Assembly (NCBI GenBank): GCA_024636105.1
Contig: JAGXHO010000282.1
Span: 1-22,366, forward strand
DNA from: Trueperaceae bacterium
GTDB lineage: Bacteria; Deinococcota; Deinococci; Deinococcales; Trueperaceae
Direction: 5' to 3'
DNA length: 22,366 bases
In this document: piece after piece, positions 1 to 6,167 of the stretch
Position numbering within the stretch: the first letter of the stretch is position 1
Layout of the letters: each line of letters opens with the position of its first letter
Translations under genes and position numbers: made by a program
Notes under the pieces: model-generated
What the model was told of the DNA's origin: nothing
Seen by the model: only the letters and a program-made list of their open reading frames with translations
Database searches by the model: none

Positions 1-851
1 GCCATGATCACCGGGAAATCGCGCTGCAGCGCGGCGTCGACGGCCAGGCGGCCGAGCCCCGGCCAGGAGAAGATCGATTCGGTGATTGCGGCCCCCGAGA
101 ACAGCCGCGGCACCAAGACCCCCACCACCGTCACCACCGGGATGAGCCCGTTGCGGAGCGCGTGGCGCGTGAGCACCGCGCGCTGCGGCACCCCCTTGGC
201 CCGCGCCGTGCGGACGAAGTCCTCGCGCAGCACCGTCACCATGCTCGAGCGGGTGTAGCGCGTTAGCTGAGCCATGGTGCTCGTGCCGAGCACGAACGCC
301 GGCATCGCCAGGTGGCGCAGGCGCTCGAGCCAGCCGCCGTCGCCGGTGGCGCCGGTCCCGCCGCTCGGCAGCCACCCAAGCGTGACGCTGAAAAGCACGA
401 TCATCATGATGCCGAGCCAGAAGTTGGGGATCGATACGCCCATGAAGGCGGCCACGGTGGCGATACGGTCGAACCAGCCGTTGCGCCGCACCGCCGACAG
501 CACGCCGATGGGGATGGCGACGACCAGGGCGAGCGCCAGCGACGCCAGCGCCAGCTGCGCGGTGGCGCCGAAGCGCTGGCCAATGAGCATCGAGACGGGG
601 CGCGAGTTGCTGAGCGACGTGCCGAGGTCGCCCTGCAGCATCCCGCCCGCCCACCGCACGTACTGCACGACGACGGGGTCGTCGAGGCCGAGGTTGCGGC
701 GCATGGTGGCGGCCGCCTCCGCGGTGACGTCCTCTTGATACAAGATGGCCGGGCCGCCCGGCGCCGCGGCGATGAGCGTGAACATGACCATGCTCACGAC
801 CAACACCAGGATGGCGGACTGGGCGAACCGGCTGAGAAGATATTGGGTCAT
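1..851 (-). CDS. ABC transporter permease, DppB/OppB type (3' end cut off by window edge)
   Basis: Inner-membrane permease subunit of a peptide/nickel-type ABC importer. The frame is open from ATG at 851 to the window edge, giving 283 residues; family members are usually about 310-340, so roughly the last 30-50 are missing. An N-terminal membrane helix (about 10-30) is followed by a periplasmic region with the family-typical RRNLGLDDPVVVQY segment (51-64), further helices at about 97-120 and 130-158, and the ATPase-contacting EAA-type loop at about 209-238 (VRTARAKGV, then RHALRNGLIP). The segment ITESIFSWPGLG (256-267) is also characteristic of DppB. A GGGAG ribosome binding site lies 5 nt before the ATG. 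It follows the binding-protein gene by 77 bp, and a second permease (DppC) and ATPases probably lie beyond the edge. Family assignment is firm; the transported substrate is inferred from neighbours. Confidence 0.93.
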   Translation of the reverse strand, partial: MTQYLLSRFAQSAILVLVVSMVMFTLIAAAPGGPAILYQEDVTAEAAATMRRNLGLDDPVVVQYVRWAGGMLQGDLGTSLSNSRPVSMLIGQRFGATAQLALASLALALVVAIPIGVLSAVRRNGWFDRIATVAAFMGVSIPNFWLGIMMIVLFSVTLGWLPSGGTGATGDGGWLERLRHLAMPAFVLGTSTMAQLTRYTRSSMVTVLREDFVRTARAKGVPQRAVLTRHALRNGLIPVVTVVGVLVPRLFSGAAITESIFSWPGLGRLAVDAALQRDFPVIM

Positions 852-867
852 GCGGCTCCCGGGGGGA

Positions 868-901
868 GGCGTCGTGGGCGGGGATCCCCGCCCACGACGC
901 C
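868..901 (-). repeat. Perfect 34-bp palindrome between binding protein and permease genes
   Basis: Two 17-nt arms (GGCGTCGTGGGCGGGGA and its exact reverse complement) form a hairpin of about 15 bp around a GATC loop. It sits after the binding-protein stop codon and just before the permease ribosome binding site. No T-tract follows on the minus strand, so it is not a canonical intrinsic terminator. Such hairpins can stabilise the upstream mRNA or partly attenuate transcription so that binding protein exceeds permease; that role is inferred. Confidence 0.75.
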
Positions 902-928
902 GTTCAGGTCAGCGAAGGGCCGTCGTGC

Positions 929-2485
929 TCAGCGCAGCGACGCCCGGTGGAGCCAGGTCAGCGCGTCGCGGAAGCCGATGTCGGGCAGACCCTCGACGCG
1001 CGCACTGGTCGCGCGCACCTCGGTTGGGTAGATGGTGAGGATCGAGGGCTGCTCCTCGACGATCAGCGCCTGGAACTCGGCGTAGATCGCCGCGCGCTCG
1101 TCCTGATCAGCCACGGTGCGACCGCGCTCGAGGAGCTCGTCGACGCGCGCGTTGCTGTAACGGATCTGGTTCAGCGCACCGTCCGTGTGGAAGTAGTCGT
1201 AGAGGTCGGGGTCGGGCTTGATGACCCACCAGCCGACCCGCGCGTCGTACGTACCCTCGCGGTAGCGGGCGAGCACCGTGTTCCACTCGGTGGTCTCGAT
1301 CTGGATGTCCATGCCGATGGAGCGCCAGGCGTCCTGCGCCACCAGGTAGACCTGGTCACGGGTCGGGTTGCCGCGGTCGGCGAGCAACGTGAATTGGAAG
1401 GTTTCGCCGGCGGCGTTGCGCAGCAAGCCGTCGTCGCCGCGGGTCCAGCCGGCCTCGGCGAACAGCTCGAGCGCCAGCTCGACGTCGTACTCCAGCATCC
1501 GCGCCTGATCGCGGGGCACCCACGCGATCGACGGCGGGATGGGGCCGGTGGCGACCTCGCCGAAGCCGCCAAACACCGCCTGGACCATCAGCTCCCGGTC
1601 GAGCGCGTGCGCCATGGCGCGGCGGACCCGTGCGTCCTGGCAGAGAGGGTTGTCGTTGTTGAGCGGGATCCAGTCGAAGCGCGGGACGTCGACCTCACCC
1701 AGCACGATGTTCGGCGCGGCCGCGAGGCGATCGTAGTGGATGGGCTCGACGGTCCACGTGATGTCGAGCTCGCCGGTCAGCAGCTGCGCGACCTGCGCGT
1801 TCACGTCGGGCACGACCTTGAACTCGACGCGGTCGATGGCGGGGCGACCCTCGTGGTAGTCGGGGTTGGCCTCGAGGATGAAGTGGCTCCCCGAGACCTG
1901 CTCGACGAAGCGGAAAGGACCGGTGCCGATGGGGTTGGTGACGAAATCGGTCGGGCCGCTGGGCACGCTCAGGTCCATGTCGCCCAGGACGTGCTCGGGC
2001 ACGATCGCCAGGTTGTACGCGAGCGTCGAGAGCAGCGGGGCGAACGGCGCCTCGAAGGTCATGCGCACCGTGTGGTCGTCGAGCGCCTCGATCGTCTCGA
2101 GGGTCACGAAGGCGGCGCTCCAGCGCGAGGCGACGTCGGGGTTGCGGATCGTCTCGACGGTGAAGACGACGTCGTCGGCGGTGAAGGGCTCGCCGTCGTG
2201 CCACACCACGTCGTCGCGGAGGTAGAAGGTCCAGACGCGGCTGTCGGCGTCGACGTCCCAGCTTTCGGCGAGGTCGGGCACCACCGTGGAGCCGTCCTCG
2301 AACGAGAACCTGACCAGGTTGTTGAAGAGCGTCTTGCCGACCATGATGTCGGAGATCAGGCCGGGCGGGTTGATCGGCCAGGCCGTCGGGTCACCGATCA
2401 ACGGTGCACGGAGCGTGTTGCCGGACTGCGCGAAGCCGAGGCTTGCGAGCAGCGCGACGATGAGCATCAAGAAGGTTCGGCGCAT
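929..2485 (-). CDS. Extracellular solute-binding protein family 5 (peptide ABC transporter)
   Basis: Secreted peptide- or nickel-type substrate-binding protein, 518 residues, within the usual 500-550 range. A Sec signal peptide (1-19: charged MRRT start, hydrophobic core, GFA|Q cleavage) precedes the mature protein. There is no lipobox cysteine, so it is probably periplasmic or held by other means. Family-5 hallmarks are visible: LFNNLVRFSF, VVPDLAESWDVD, WTFYLRDDVVWHDGEPFTADDVVFT and later YSNARVDELL. The ATG at 2485 is chosen because AAAGGTGG lies about 8 nt upstream and the signal peptide starts there; an upstream extension to 2611 adds a non-signal Arg/Pro-rich stretch and overlaps the preceding gene. 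It lies between the M28-like peptidase and the DppB permease, which supports a peptide-uptake role. Confidence 0.95.
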   Translation of the reverse strand: MRRTFLMLIVALLASLGFAQSGNTLRAPLIGDPTAWPINPPGLISDIMVGKTLFNNLVRFSFEDGSTVVPDLAESWDVDADSRVWTFYLRDDVVWHDGEPFTADDVVFTVETIRNPDVASRWSAAFVTLETIEALDDHTVRMTFEAPFAPLLSTLAYNLAIVPEHVLGDMDLSVPSGPTDFVTNPIGTGPFRFVEQVSGSHFILEANPDYHEGRPAIDRVEFKVVPDVNAQVAQLLTGELDITWTVEPIHYDRLAAAPNIVLGEVDVPRFDWIPLNNDNPLCQDARVRRAMAHALDRELMVQAVFGGFGEVATGPIPPSIAWVPRDQARMLEYDVELALELFAEAGWTRGDDGLLRNAAGETFQFTLLADRGNPTRDQVYLVAQDAWRSIGMDIQIETTEWNTVLARYREGTYDARVGWWVIKPDPDLYDYFHTDGALNQIRYSNARVDELLERGRTVADQDERAAIYAEFQALIVEEQPSILTIYPTEVRATSARVEGLPDIGFRDALTWLHRASLR

Positions 2486-2540
2486 GGGTGCGTCCACCTT
2501 TCGTACGAAGCGAGGGGTTGCGTGGGGCGGGGCGGCGCGG

Positions 2541-2558
2541 CGATCGCGGGCGCGATCG
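2541..2558 (-). repeat. Short inverted repeat in the peptidase/binding-protein gap
   Basis: CGATCGCG and CGCGATCG flank a 2-nt centre (GG). It lies just past the peptidase stop codon in the 79-bp gap before the binding-protein start. It has no T-tract. It may be an mRNA-processing or stabilising hairpin, or chance in very GC-rich DNA. Confidence 0.4.
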
Positions 2559-2564
2559 GAGGGA

Positions 2565-4286
2565 TCAGGCGAGGGTGGCGCGGCAGAGGCGGGTCGCCTC
2601 GAGCAGCGCATCGACGGTCCGGTTCAGGTGGCGCACGACCCCGGTGCGGACGAAGCCGTAGGCGTCGTCGCCGATGAGCGCGGCGAGCTGCAGGCCGGGG
2701 TTGAGGCCCGGGAATAGGCTCGACTTGGTGTTGCGCATGATGGGCGACCACTCGGCCGGGTCGTGGGTGAACCGCCCGCCCTTGGTGTAGGTCGCCGGCA
2801 GCAGGACCCGGCTGAGCGCCATCAGGGTGGCGTTCGCCTCGGCCCGCGTGGCGTCGTCGCCCGCGGCCCGGGCCCGCGCCACGAACGCGCTCGCGGCCTC
2901 GTGGAGGTCGCGGGCGGCGCTCAGGAACGCTTCGGTGGGCACGTGGTCGCCGGCGTCGCGGGTGAACTCCTCGGCGTAAGCGAGCACCTCGGCCGTCGCG
3001 GAGCTCGGGTCGATCGGCAGCACGTCGGCGTTCGTGAGCGCCGTGATGGCGGTGAGGCTGACCTTGGTGTCGAGCGTCAGGATCTCGACGTCGGCCTTGT
3101 CGAGCGTGTCGGCGCTGGAGTGCCACCACCAGGCGTTGGCGCAGCCGCCCGTCCAGGCCTTGCGGTCGGGATGCCCCTCGGGGAGGAACGGGTAGGTGCT
3201 GAACGCGGGGACGCCGTTCGCGAGGAACGACTGGTCGGCGGCGCGCGACGGCCGGTGGATGGGCGGGTCGTCCTGACCGGTCACGTCGAGGATGACGCCG
3301 GTGCAGAAGTCCTCGACCTCGGCGGTCGTGTGGCGCGCGACGTACTGCGTGGCGCCCTTGACCCCGGGGCTGTCGATGTTGTGGTAGACGATGCAGCGGT
3401 GGGCCAGTTCGCGGAAGAAGGTATCGGCGTACCAGGTGCTGCCGGAGTAGCGCCCGTGCGAATGGCCGGGCCACCAGCACAGGCGCACGCCCCGCTCGAG
3501 CTGCTCGCGGGCGCCGTGGAGGATGCGGGCGAGCTCGAGCAGGCACGTGTCACCGGTGGCGTTGTCGGTGATCCCGATCTCCCACGAGCAGTAGTGGGCG
3601 CCGACCAGGACGAACTCGTCGCCTGCGCCGGGCGCGGCGGGCTCGATGATCGCCTCGGGAAGCTTCGAGCGGTACCAGCCGGTCTCGACCTCGGCCGTCA
3701 TCTCGACCTCGACCGGACCCTGAGCGATGAGCTCCTTGAGCGCGTCGCCGTCGGGCTTGGCGATCGAGACCGCCGAGCCGGTGGGGAGGCGGTCGAGCTG
3801 GTCGGCGCTCGGCGTCCCCCAGATGGTGGTGCCGATCATGTTGTGCACCACGTTGCCCTGGTTCGCGAAGATCAGCGCCCGCACGCCCGCCTTGCTCGCC
3901 TCGAGGACCGTGATTGGGGTGCACAGACCGTCGACGAGCAGGACCTCACCGGCGGCGCCCGAGAAATCGTTGTCGGGAACGTAGCGCACGCGAGCGCGGA
4001 TGCCTTCCGCGCCGGTGGACTTGGCGAAGCTGTGGGTCACACACTCGAACGCCCGGCCACCGTCGCCGGCGACGCGCAGCGTCGCCTCCCGCGGGTACGA
4101 CAGGAAGGCGTCGAACTCGTGCACCCGCACCGGCACGCCGGCGGCCTTCAACTGCGCGACGAGGTAGTCCGCAGCCGCGTCCTCACCGGGTCCGCCGGTG
4201 TCGCGCCGCACGCCTGCGAACCACTCGAGGTGGCGCTGAAGGTTCTGGGGCTGCACTGCTGCGTGCAGGGTTTGGGCCAACGTCAT
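2565..4286 (-). CDS. M28-family zinc peptidase homologue with inserted PA-like domain and altered active-site motif
   Basis: Cytosolic M28 (aminopeptidase Y/S-type) fold protein of 573 residues with no signal peptide. An N-terminal cap (1-110) leads to a protease-associated-like insert (about 110-180, with GEVLLVDG and KAGVRALIFANQG), then the metallopeptidase core. Expected zinc ligands are present as H231 (GAHYCSW), D241 (TDNATG), D305 (NIDSPG) and H389 (WHSSADT). The usual Glu-Glu pair before the GS turn is replaced by the segment GHSHGRYSGS (274-283), aligning Ser276 with the general-base Glu and His277 with the metal-ligand Glu. The ATG at 4286 follows GGAGG by 4 nt; the alternative ATG at 4310 would place that site inside the gene. 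A candidate RpiR operator and promoter lie upstream. It may be an amidase or hydrolase rather than a classical aminopeptidase. Confidence 0.85.
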   Translation of the reverse strand: MTLAQTLHAAVQPQNLQRHLEWFAGVRRDTGGPGEDAAADYLVAQLKAAGVPVRVHEFDAFLSYPREATLRVAGDGGRAFECVTHSFAKSTGAEGIRARVRYVPDNDFSGAAGEVLLVDGLCTPITVLEASKAGVRALIFANQGNVVHNMIGTTIWGTPSADQLDRLPTGSAVSIAKPDGDALKELIAQGPVEVEMTAEVETGWYRSKLPEAIIEPAAPGAGDEFVLVGAHYCSWEIGITDNATGDTCLLELARILHGAREQLERGVRLCWWPGHSHGRYSGSTWYADTFFRELAHRCIVYHNIDSPGVKGATQYVARHTTAEVEDFCTGVILDVTGQDDPPIHRPSRAADQSFLANGVPAFSTYPFLPEGHPDRKAWTGGCANAWWWHSSADTLDKADVEILTLDTKVSLTAITALTNADVLPIDPSSATAEVLAYAEEFTRDAGDHVPTEAFLSAARDLHEAASAFVARARAAGDDATRAEANATLMALSRVLLPATYTKGGRFTHDPAEWSPIMRNTKSSLFPGLNPGLQLAALIGDDAYGFVRTGVVRHLNRTVDALLEATRLCRATLA

Positions 4287-4343
4287 GGTGCCTCCATCCA
4301 CGAGATCCAAAGCGGCACCGAACCCTGCGGTGGGCTGGAGCGC

Positions 4344-4371
4344 ACGTTCTGAATCCTCTGCTTCAGAACGT
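4344..4371. promoter_or_regulatory. Candidate RpiR operator upstream of the peptidase gene
   Basis: Perfect 10-bp inverted repeat ACGTTCTGAA / TTCAGAACGT with an 8-nt spacer, core TGAA-N8-TTCA. It overlaps the predicted -10 element and start site of the peptidase promoter, which suits repression. A second TGAA-N8-TTCA lies before the aroM gene, and the RpiR-type regulator is encoded between them. Known RpiR-family sites are often TGAAA/TTTCA-type palindromes, which makes this regulator the likely ligand. Binding is inferred. Confidence 0.6.
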
Positions 4372-4396
4372 TAGCGGATTGGCATGGTCGGTGCAA
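4368..4396 (-). promoter_or_regulatory. Predicted promoter of the peptidase/peptide-uptake genes
   Basis: On the minus strand TTGCAC (4391-4396) and TAACGT (4368-4373) are separated by exactly 17 nt, an acceptable sigma70-type pair with three conserved positions in each box. Transcription would start near 4361, inside the palindrome, leaving a leader of about 75 nt before the ATG at 4286. Confidence 0.45.
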
Positions 4397-4433
4397 CCAG
4401 AGCCGGGGTCCCGCGAGTACACGCGCAGCCCCT

Positions 4434-5273
4434 TTACGGGGCGTAGACCTGATCCTCGGCGTTGATCGCGTCGAGGCGCGCCAGGCGGCTGCTGGCCGAT
4501 TCACGTAGCGTACCCGCCACGCCGTCGACGAGCGCACCGCAGACGCTCGCGACCGCCGCGTAGCTGTTGAACGTGCCCTCGACGGAGACGACCAGCACGG
4601 CGTCGGCGAGGCTCGCGACTGCGGAGACGCGGCTGCTGACGAGCGCGACCACCGCCATGCCGCGGCGCTCCTTGGCCTCGCGGACCACCTCGAGCGTGCG
4701 TCGGGCCGGCTTGCCTACGCTCACCGCCAGCAGGACGTCGCCGGGTTCCGCATCGAGGAGCTGCTCGTGCACGTCGTCGAGGTCGTGGCGCACCAGGGCG
4801 ACCCGTGGCCGCACGAGCTGGAGCGCGAAGCCGAGGTACGTCGCCGATCCGGCCGACGCGCGGACGCCGACGACGGCCACTCGTCGAGCGTGTGCAAGCT
4901 GTCGGACCACGCGATCGAAGGCGTCCACGCCGAGCCGTTCGTACGTGCGCTTCAGGTTCTCCACGTCGGTGCGGTAGGCGCGCTCGAGCGGTCCTTCGTC
5001 GGCCCCCTCCTGCAACGCCCGCTCGAAGCGATCGCCGAGCGAGTGGGTGGCCTGGAGGTCGCGCTGGGCCGCCTGTTGCATCGCCGTGAAGCTGTCGTAG
5101 CCGAGCTTGCGGGCGAAGCGCACGATGGTCGCCTCGCTGACGCCGCTCCCCTTCGCGATGGCGCTGACGGTCTGGAACGCGATGGCTTCGCCATGACGCT
5201 CGAGCCACGCGGCCACGCGCCGCTCCGTCTTCGTGAACGTCGCCTGCCGCTGCCCGAGCCGCTCGTCGATCAT
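4434..5273 (-). CDS. MurR/RpiR-family transcriptional regulator (HTH plus SIS domain)
   Basis: DNA-binding regulator of 279 residues, the typical length for the family. The N-terminal HTH_6 domain (about 1-77) includes KTERRVAAWL and the helix-turn-helix VSAIAKGSGVSEATIVRFARKLG. The C-terminal SIS domain (about 120-255) has VAVVGVRASAGSA and VLLAVSVGKPARRTLEVV; SIS domains usually bind phosphosugars or related small effectors. The ATG at 5273 is chosen for an upstream AGGAGGAG; GTG at 5276 or 5300 are alternatives. The gene follows the aroM-family gene by 46 nt and probably shares its transcript. A short GCCCC-GTAAA-GGGGC stem overlaps the stop codon (4428-4442) but lacks a T-tract. The matching palindromes on both sides suggest it controls both its own operon and the peptidase operon. 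Confidence 0.92.
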   Translation of the reverse strand: MIDERLGQRQATFTKTERRVAAWLERHGEAIAFQTVSAIAKGSGVSEATIVRFARKLGYDSFTAMQQAAQRDLQATHSLGDRFERALQEGADEGPLERAYRTDVENLKRTYERLGVDAFDRVVRQLAHARRVAVVGVRASAGSATYLGFALQLVRPRVALVRHDLDDVHEQLLDAEPGDVLLAVSVGKPARRTLEVVREAKERRGMAVVALVSSRVSAVASLADAVLVVSVEGTFNSYAAVASVCGALVDGVAGTLRESASSRLARLDAINAEDQVYAP

Positions 5274-5319
5274 CACGCCGGTCTCCTCCTGAACCGCCAC
5301 CAGTCGAGCCCGCCGCCGG

Positions 5320-5994
5320 TCAGGCGACCAGCTCGCCGATCACGCGCGCGATCAGTGAGCGCGCCAAGATCACCGGCACGTCGAGCTCTTCACGCAGCGC
5401 GGCACGCATCGATTCGTTCATCCCGACGCAGGTCATCCACACGAGCTCGGCGCCGGCCTCCCGCAGATGGCGGCCGGCTGCGCGCGCGGCGTCGTCGGCC
5501 GCTCCATCATATGGGAACGCCGAGGTCACGACGGCGTCGAGTCCGAGACCCCGGTACTGCGCCTCGGTGGGCGCGATCTGGTGCGCCGCCGGCTTCACGA
5601 CGCCGAGCTTCGACCCGGCGGCGAGCGCTTCGACGACGTTCGGGAACAGCTTCCCCGGGTTCACGATCGGCACCTTCGCCGTGAGCGCGGACCAGTCGGC
5701 GCCGCACAGGACGACGATCAGGTCCGCCCCCTCGGCGACGAGCGCGTCGACCTCGGCCTGCATGCGCGGAACCGCGAGCTCGTAGGCGATGCGCGCCGAA
5801 CCGCCGTCCCGCAGCTTGGTGACCATGTGCAGTCCGTCGTCGCCGCGGTCGAGCTCCGCGAGCTGCTTTGCGTCCATCCCGTCCATGACCCCGCACTCCA
5901 GGACGCGAACGGGCGCGCCCAGGCGCTCGACGAGGTACGGGACCAGGTCGTCGCGAGGCGATTGGCCGATGGTGGCGAAACCGATGGTCGTCAT
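5320..5994 (-). CDS. AroM-family protein (Asp/Glu/hydantoin racemase-like fold)
   Basis: A 224-residue cytosolic protein of the usual AroM length. The N-terminal signature GFATIGQSPRDDLVPYL (5-21) is diagnostic. It has a cysteine in each half, C97 (VVLCGADW) and C189 (WMTCVGMN), at places equivalent to the two catalytic cysteines of the cofactor-independent amino-acid racemase superfamily, so a racemase or isomerase-like reaction is possible. The biochemical function of AroM is not established; the E. coli name comes from its regulation, not from a shown shikimate role. It heads the regulator operon and lies near peptide-uptake genes, suggesting work on an amino acid or a peptide-derived compound. 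A GGGGA stretch precedes the ATG. The open frame continues upstream to 6711 only because of GC bias. Confidence 0.88.
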   Translation of the reverse strand: MTTIGFATIGQSPRDDLVPYLVERLGAPVRVLECGVMDGMDAKQLAELDRGDDGLHMVTKLRDGGSARIAYELAVPRMQAEVDALVAEGADLIVVLCGADWSALTAKVPIVNPGKLFPNVVEALAAGSKLGVVKPAAHQIAPTEAQYRGLGLDAVVTSAFPYDGAADDAARAAGRHLREAGAELVWMTCVGMNESMRAALREELDVPVILARSLIARVIGELVA

Positions 5995-6030
5995 GGCGGT
6001 CCCCGAGTCCGGCCGTGCAGACGGCCTGAA

Positions 6031-6054
6031 TGAAGTATCCGTTTCACGATACAA
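6031..6054. promoter_or_regulatory. Second candidate RpiR operator, upstream of aroM-family gene
   Basis: TGAA-GTATCCGT-TTCA (6031-6046) has the same TGAA-N8-TTCA core as the site at 4344-4371. An overlapping inverted repeat GTATC-N8-GATAC spans 6035-6052. It sits 37 bp before the aroM-family start, right after a predicted -10 element, matching the geometry of the peptidase site. Confidence 0.5.
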
Positions 6055-6078
6055 GACGGCTGAACGCGATGGAGTCAG
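6049..6078 (-). promoter_or_regulatory. Possible promoter of the aroM-rpiR operon
   Basis: On the minus strand CTGACT (6073-6078) and TTGTAT (6049-6054) are 18 nt apart. The -10 box is weak, so support comes mainly from its placement against the palindrome, which parallels the peptidase promoter. The rest of the gap 5995-6167 shows no clear terminator for the ATPase gene. Confidence 0.3.
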
Positions 6079-6167
6079 TTCGTTGGCGCACGAGCGACAC
6101 AGGTCGCCCGAGCGACGCGCACGCGCGCCGAACGGCGAACGCTGAAAGGACGTAACCGGCGCGGACG

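Noticed and set aside
2500..2509. TTCGTACGAA palindrome near the binding-protein ribosome binding site as an operator
   Set aside because: Ten bases with no second copy seen in the window; too short to support.
947..2677. Long plus-strand open frame (576 codons) opposite the binding-protein gene
   Set aside because: Antisense shadow of GC-rich codons: low-complexity Arg/Gly/Val/Asp composition and no domain; the minus strand encodes a clear signal-peptide binding protein.
2763..4352. Plus-strand open frame (529 codons) opposite the peptidase
   Set aside because: Same antisense GC-bias effect; composition is repetitive and no motif is seen, while the minus frame has M28 metal ligands.
4428..4442. 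GCCCC-TTTAC-GGGGC stem at the regulator stop codon as an intrinsic terminator
   Set aside because: Only 5 bp and no T-tract; not reported as a terminator.
6103..6116. GTCGC-N4-GCGAC stem after the ATPase gene as a terminator
   Set aside because: Five base pairs without a T-tract, expected by chance at this GC content.
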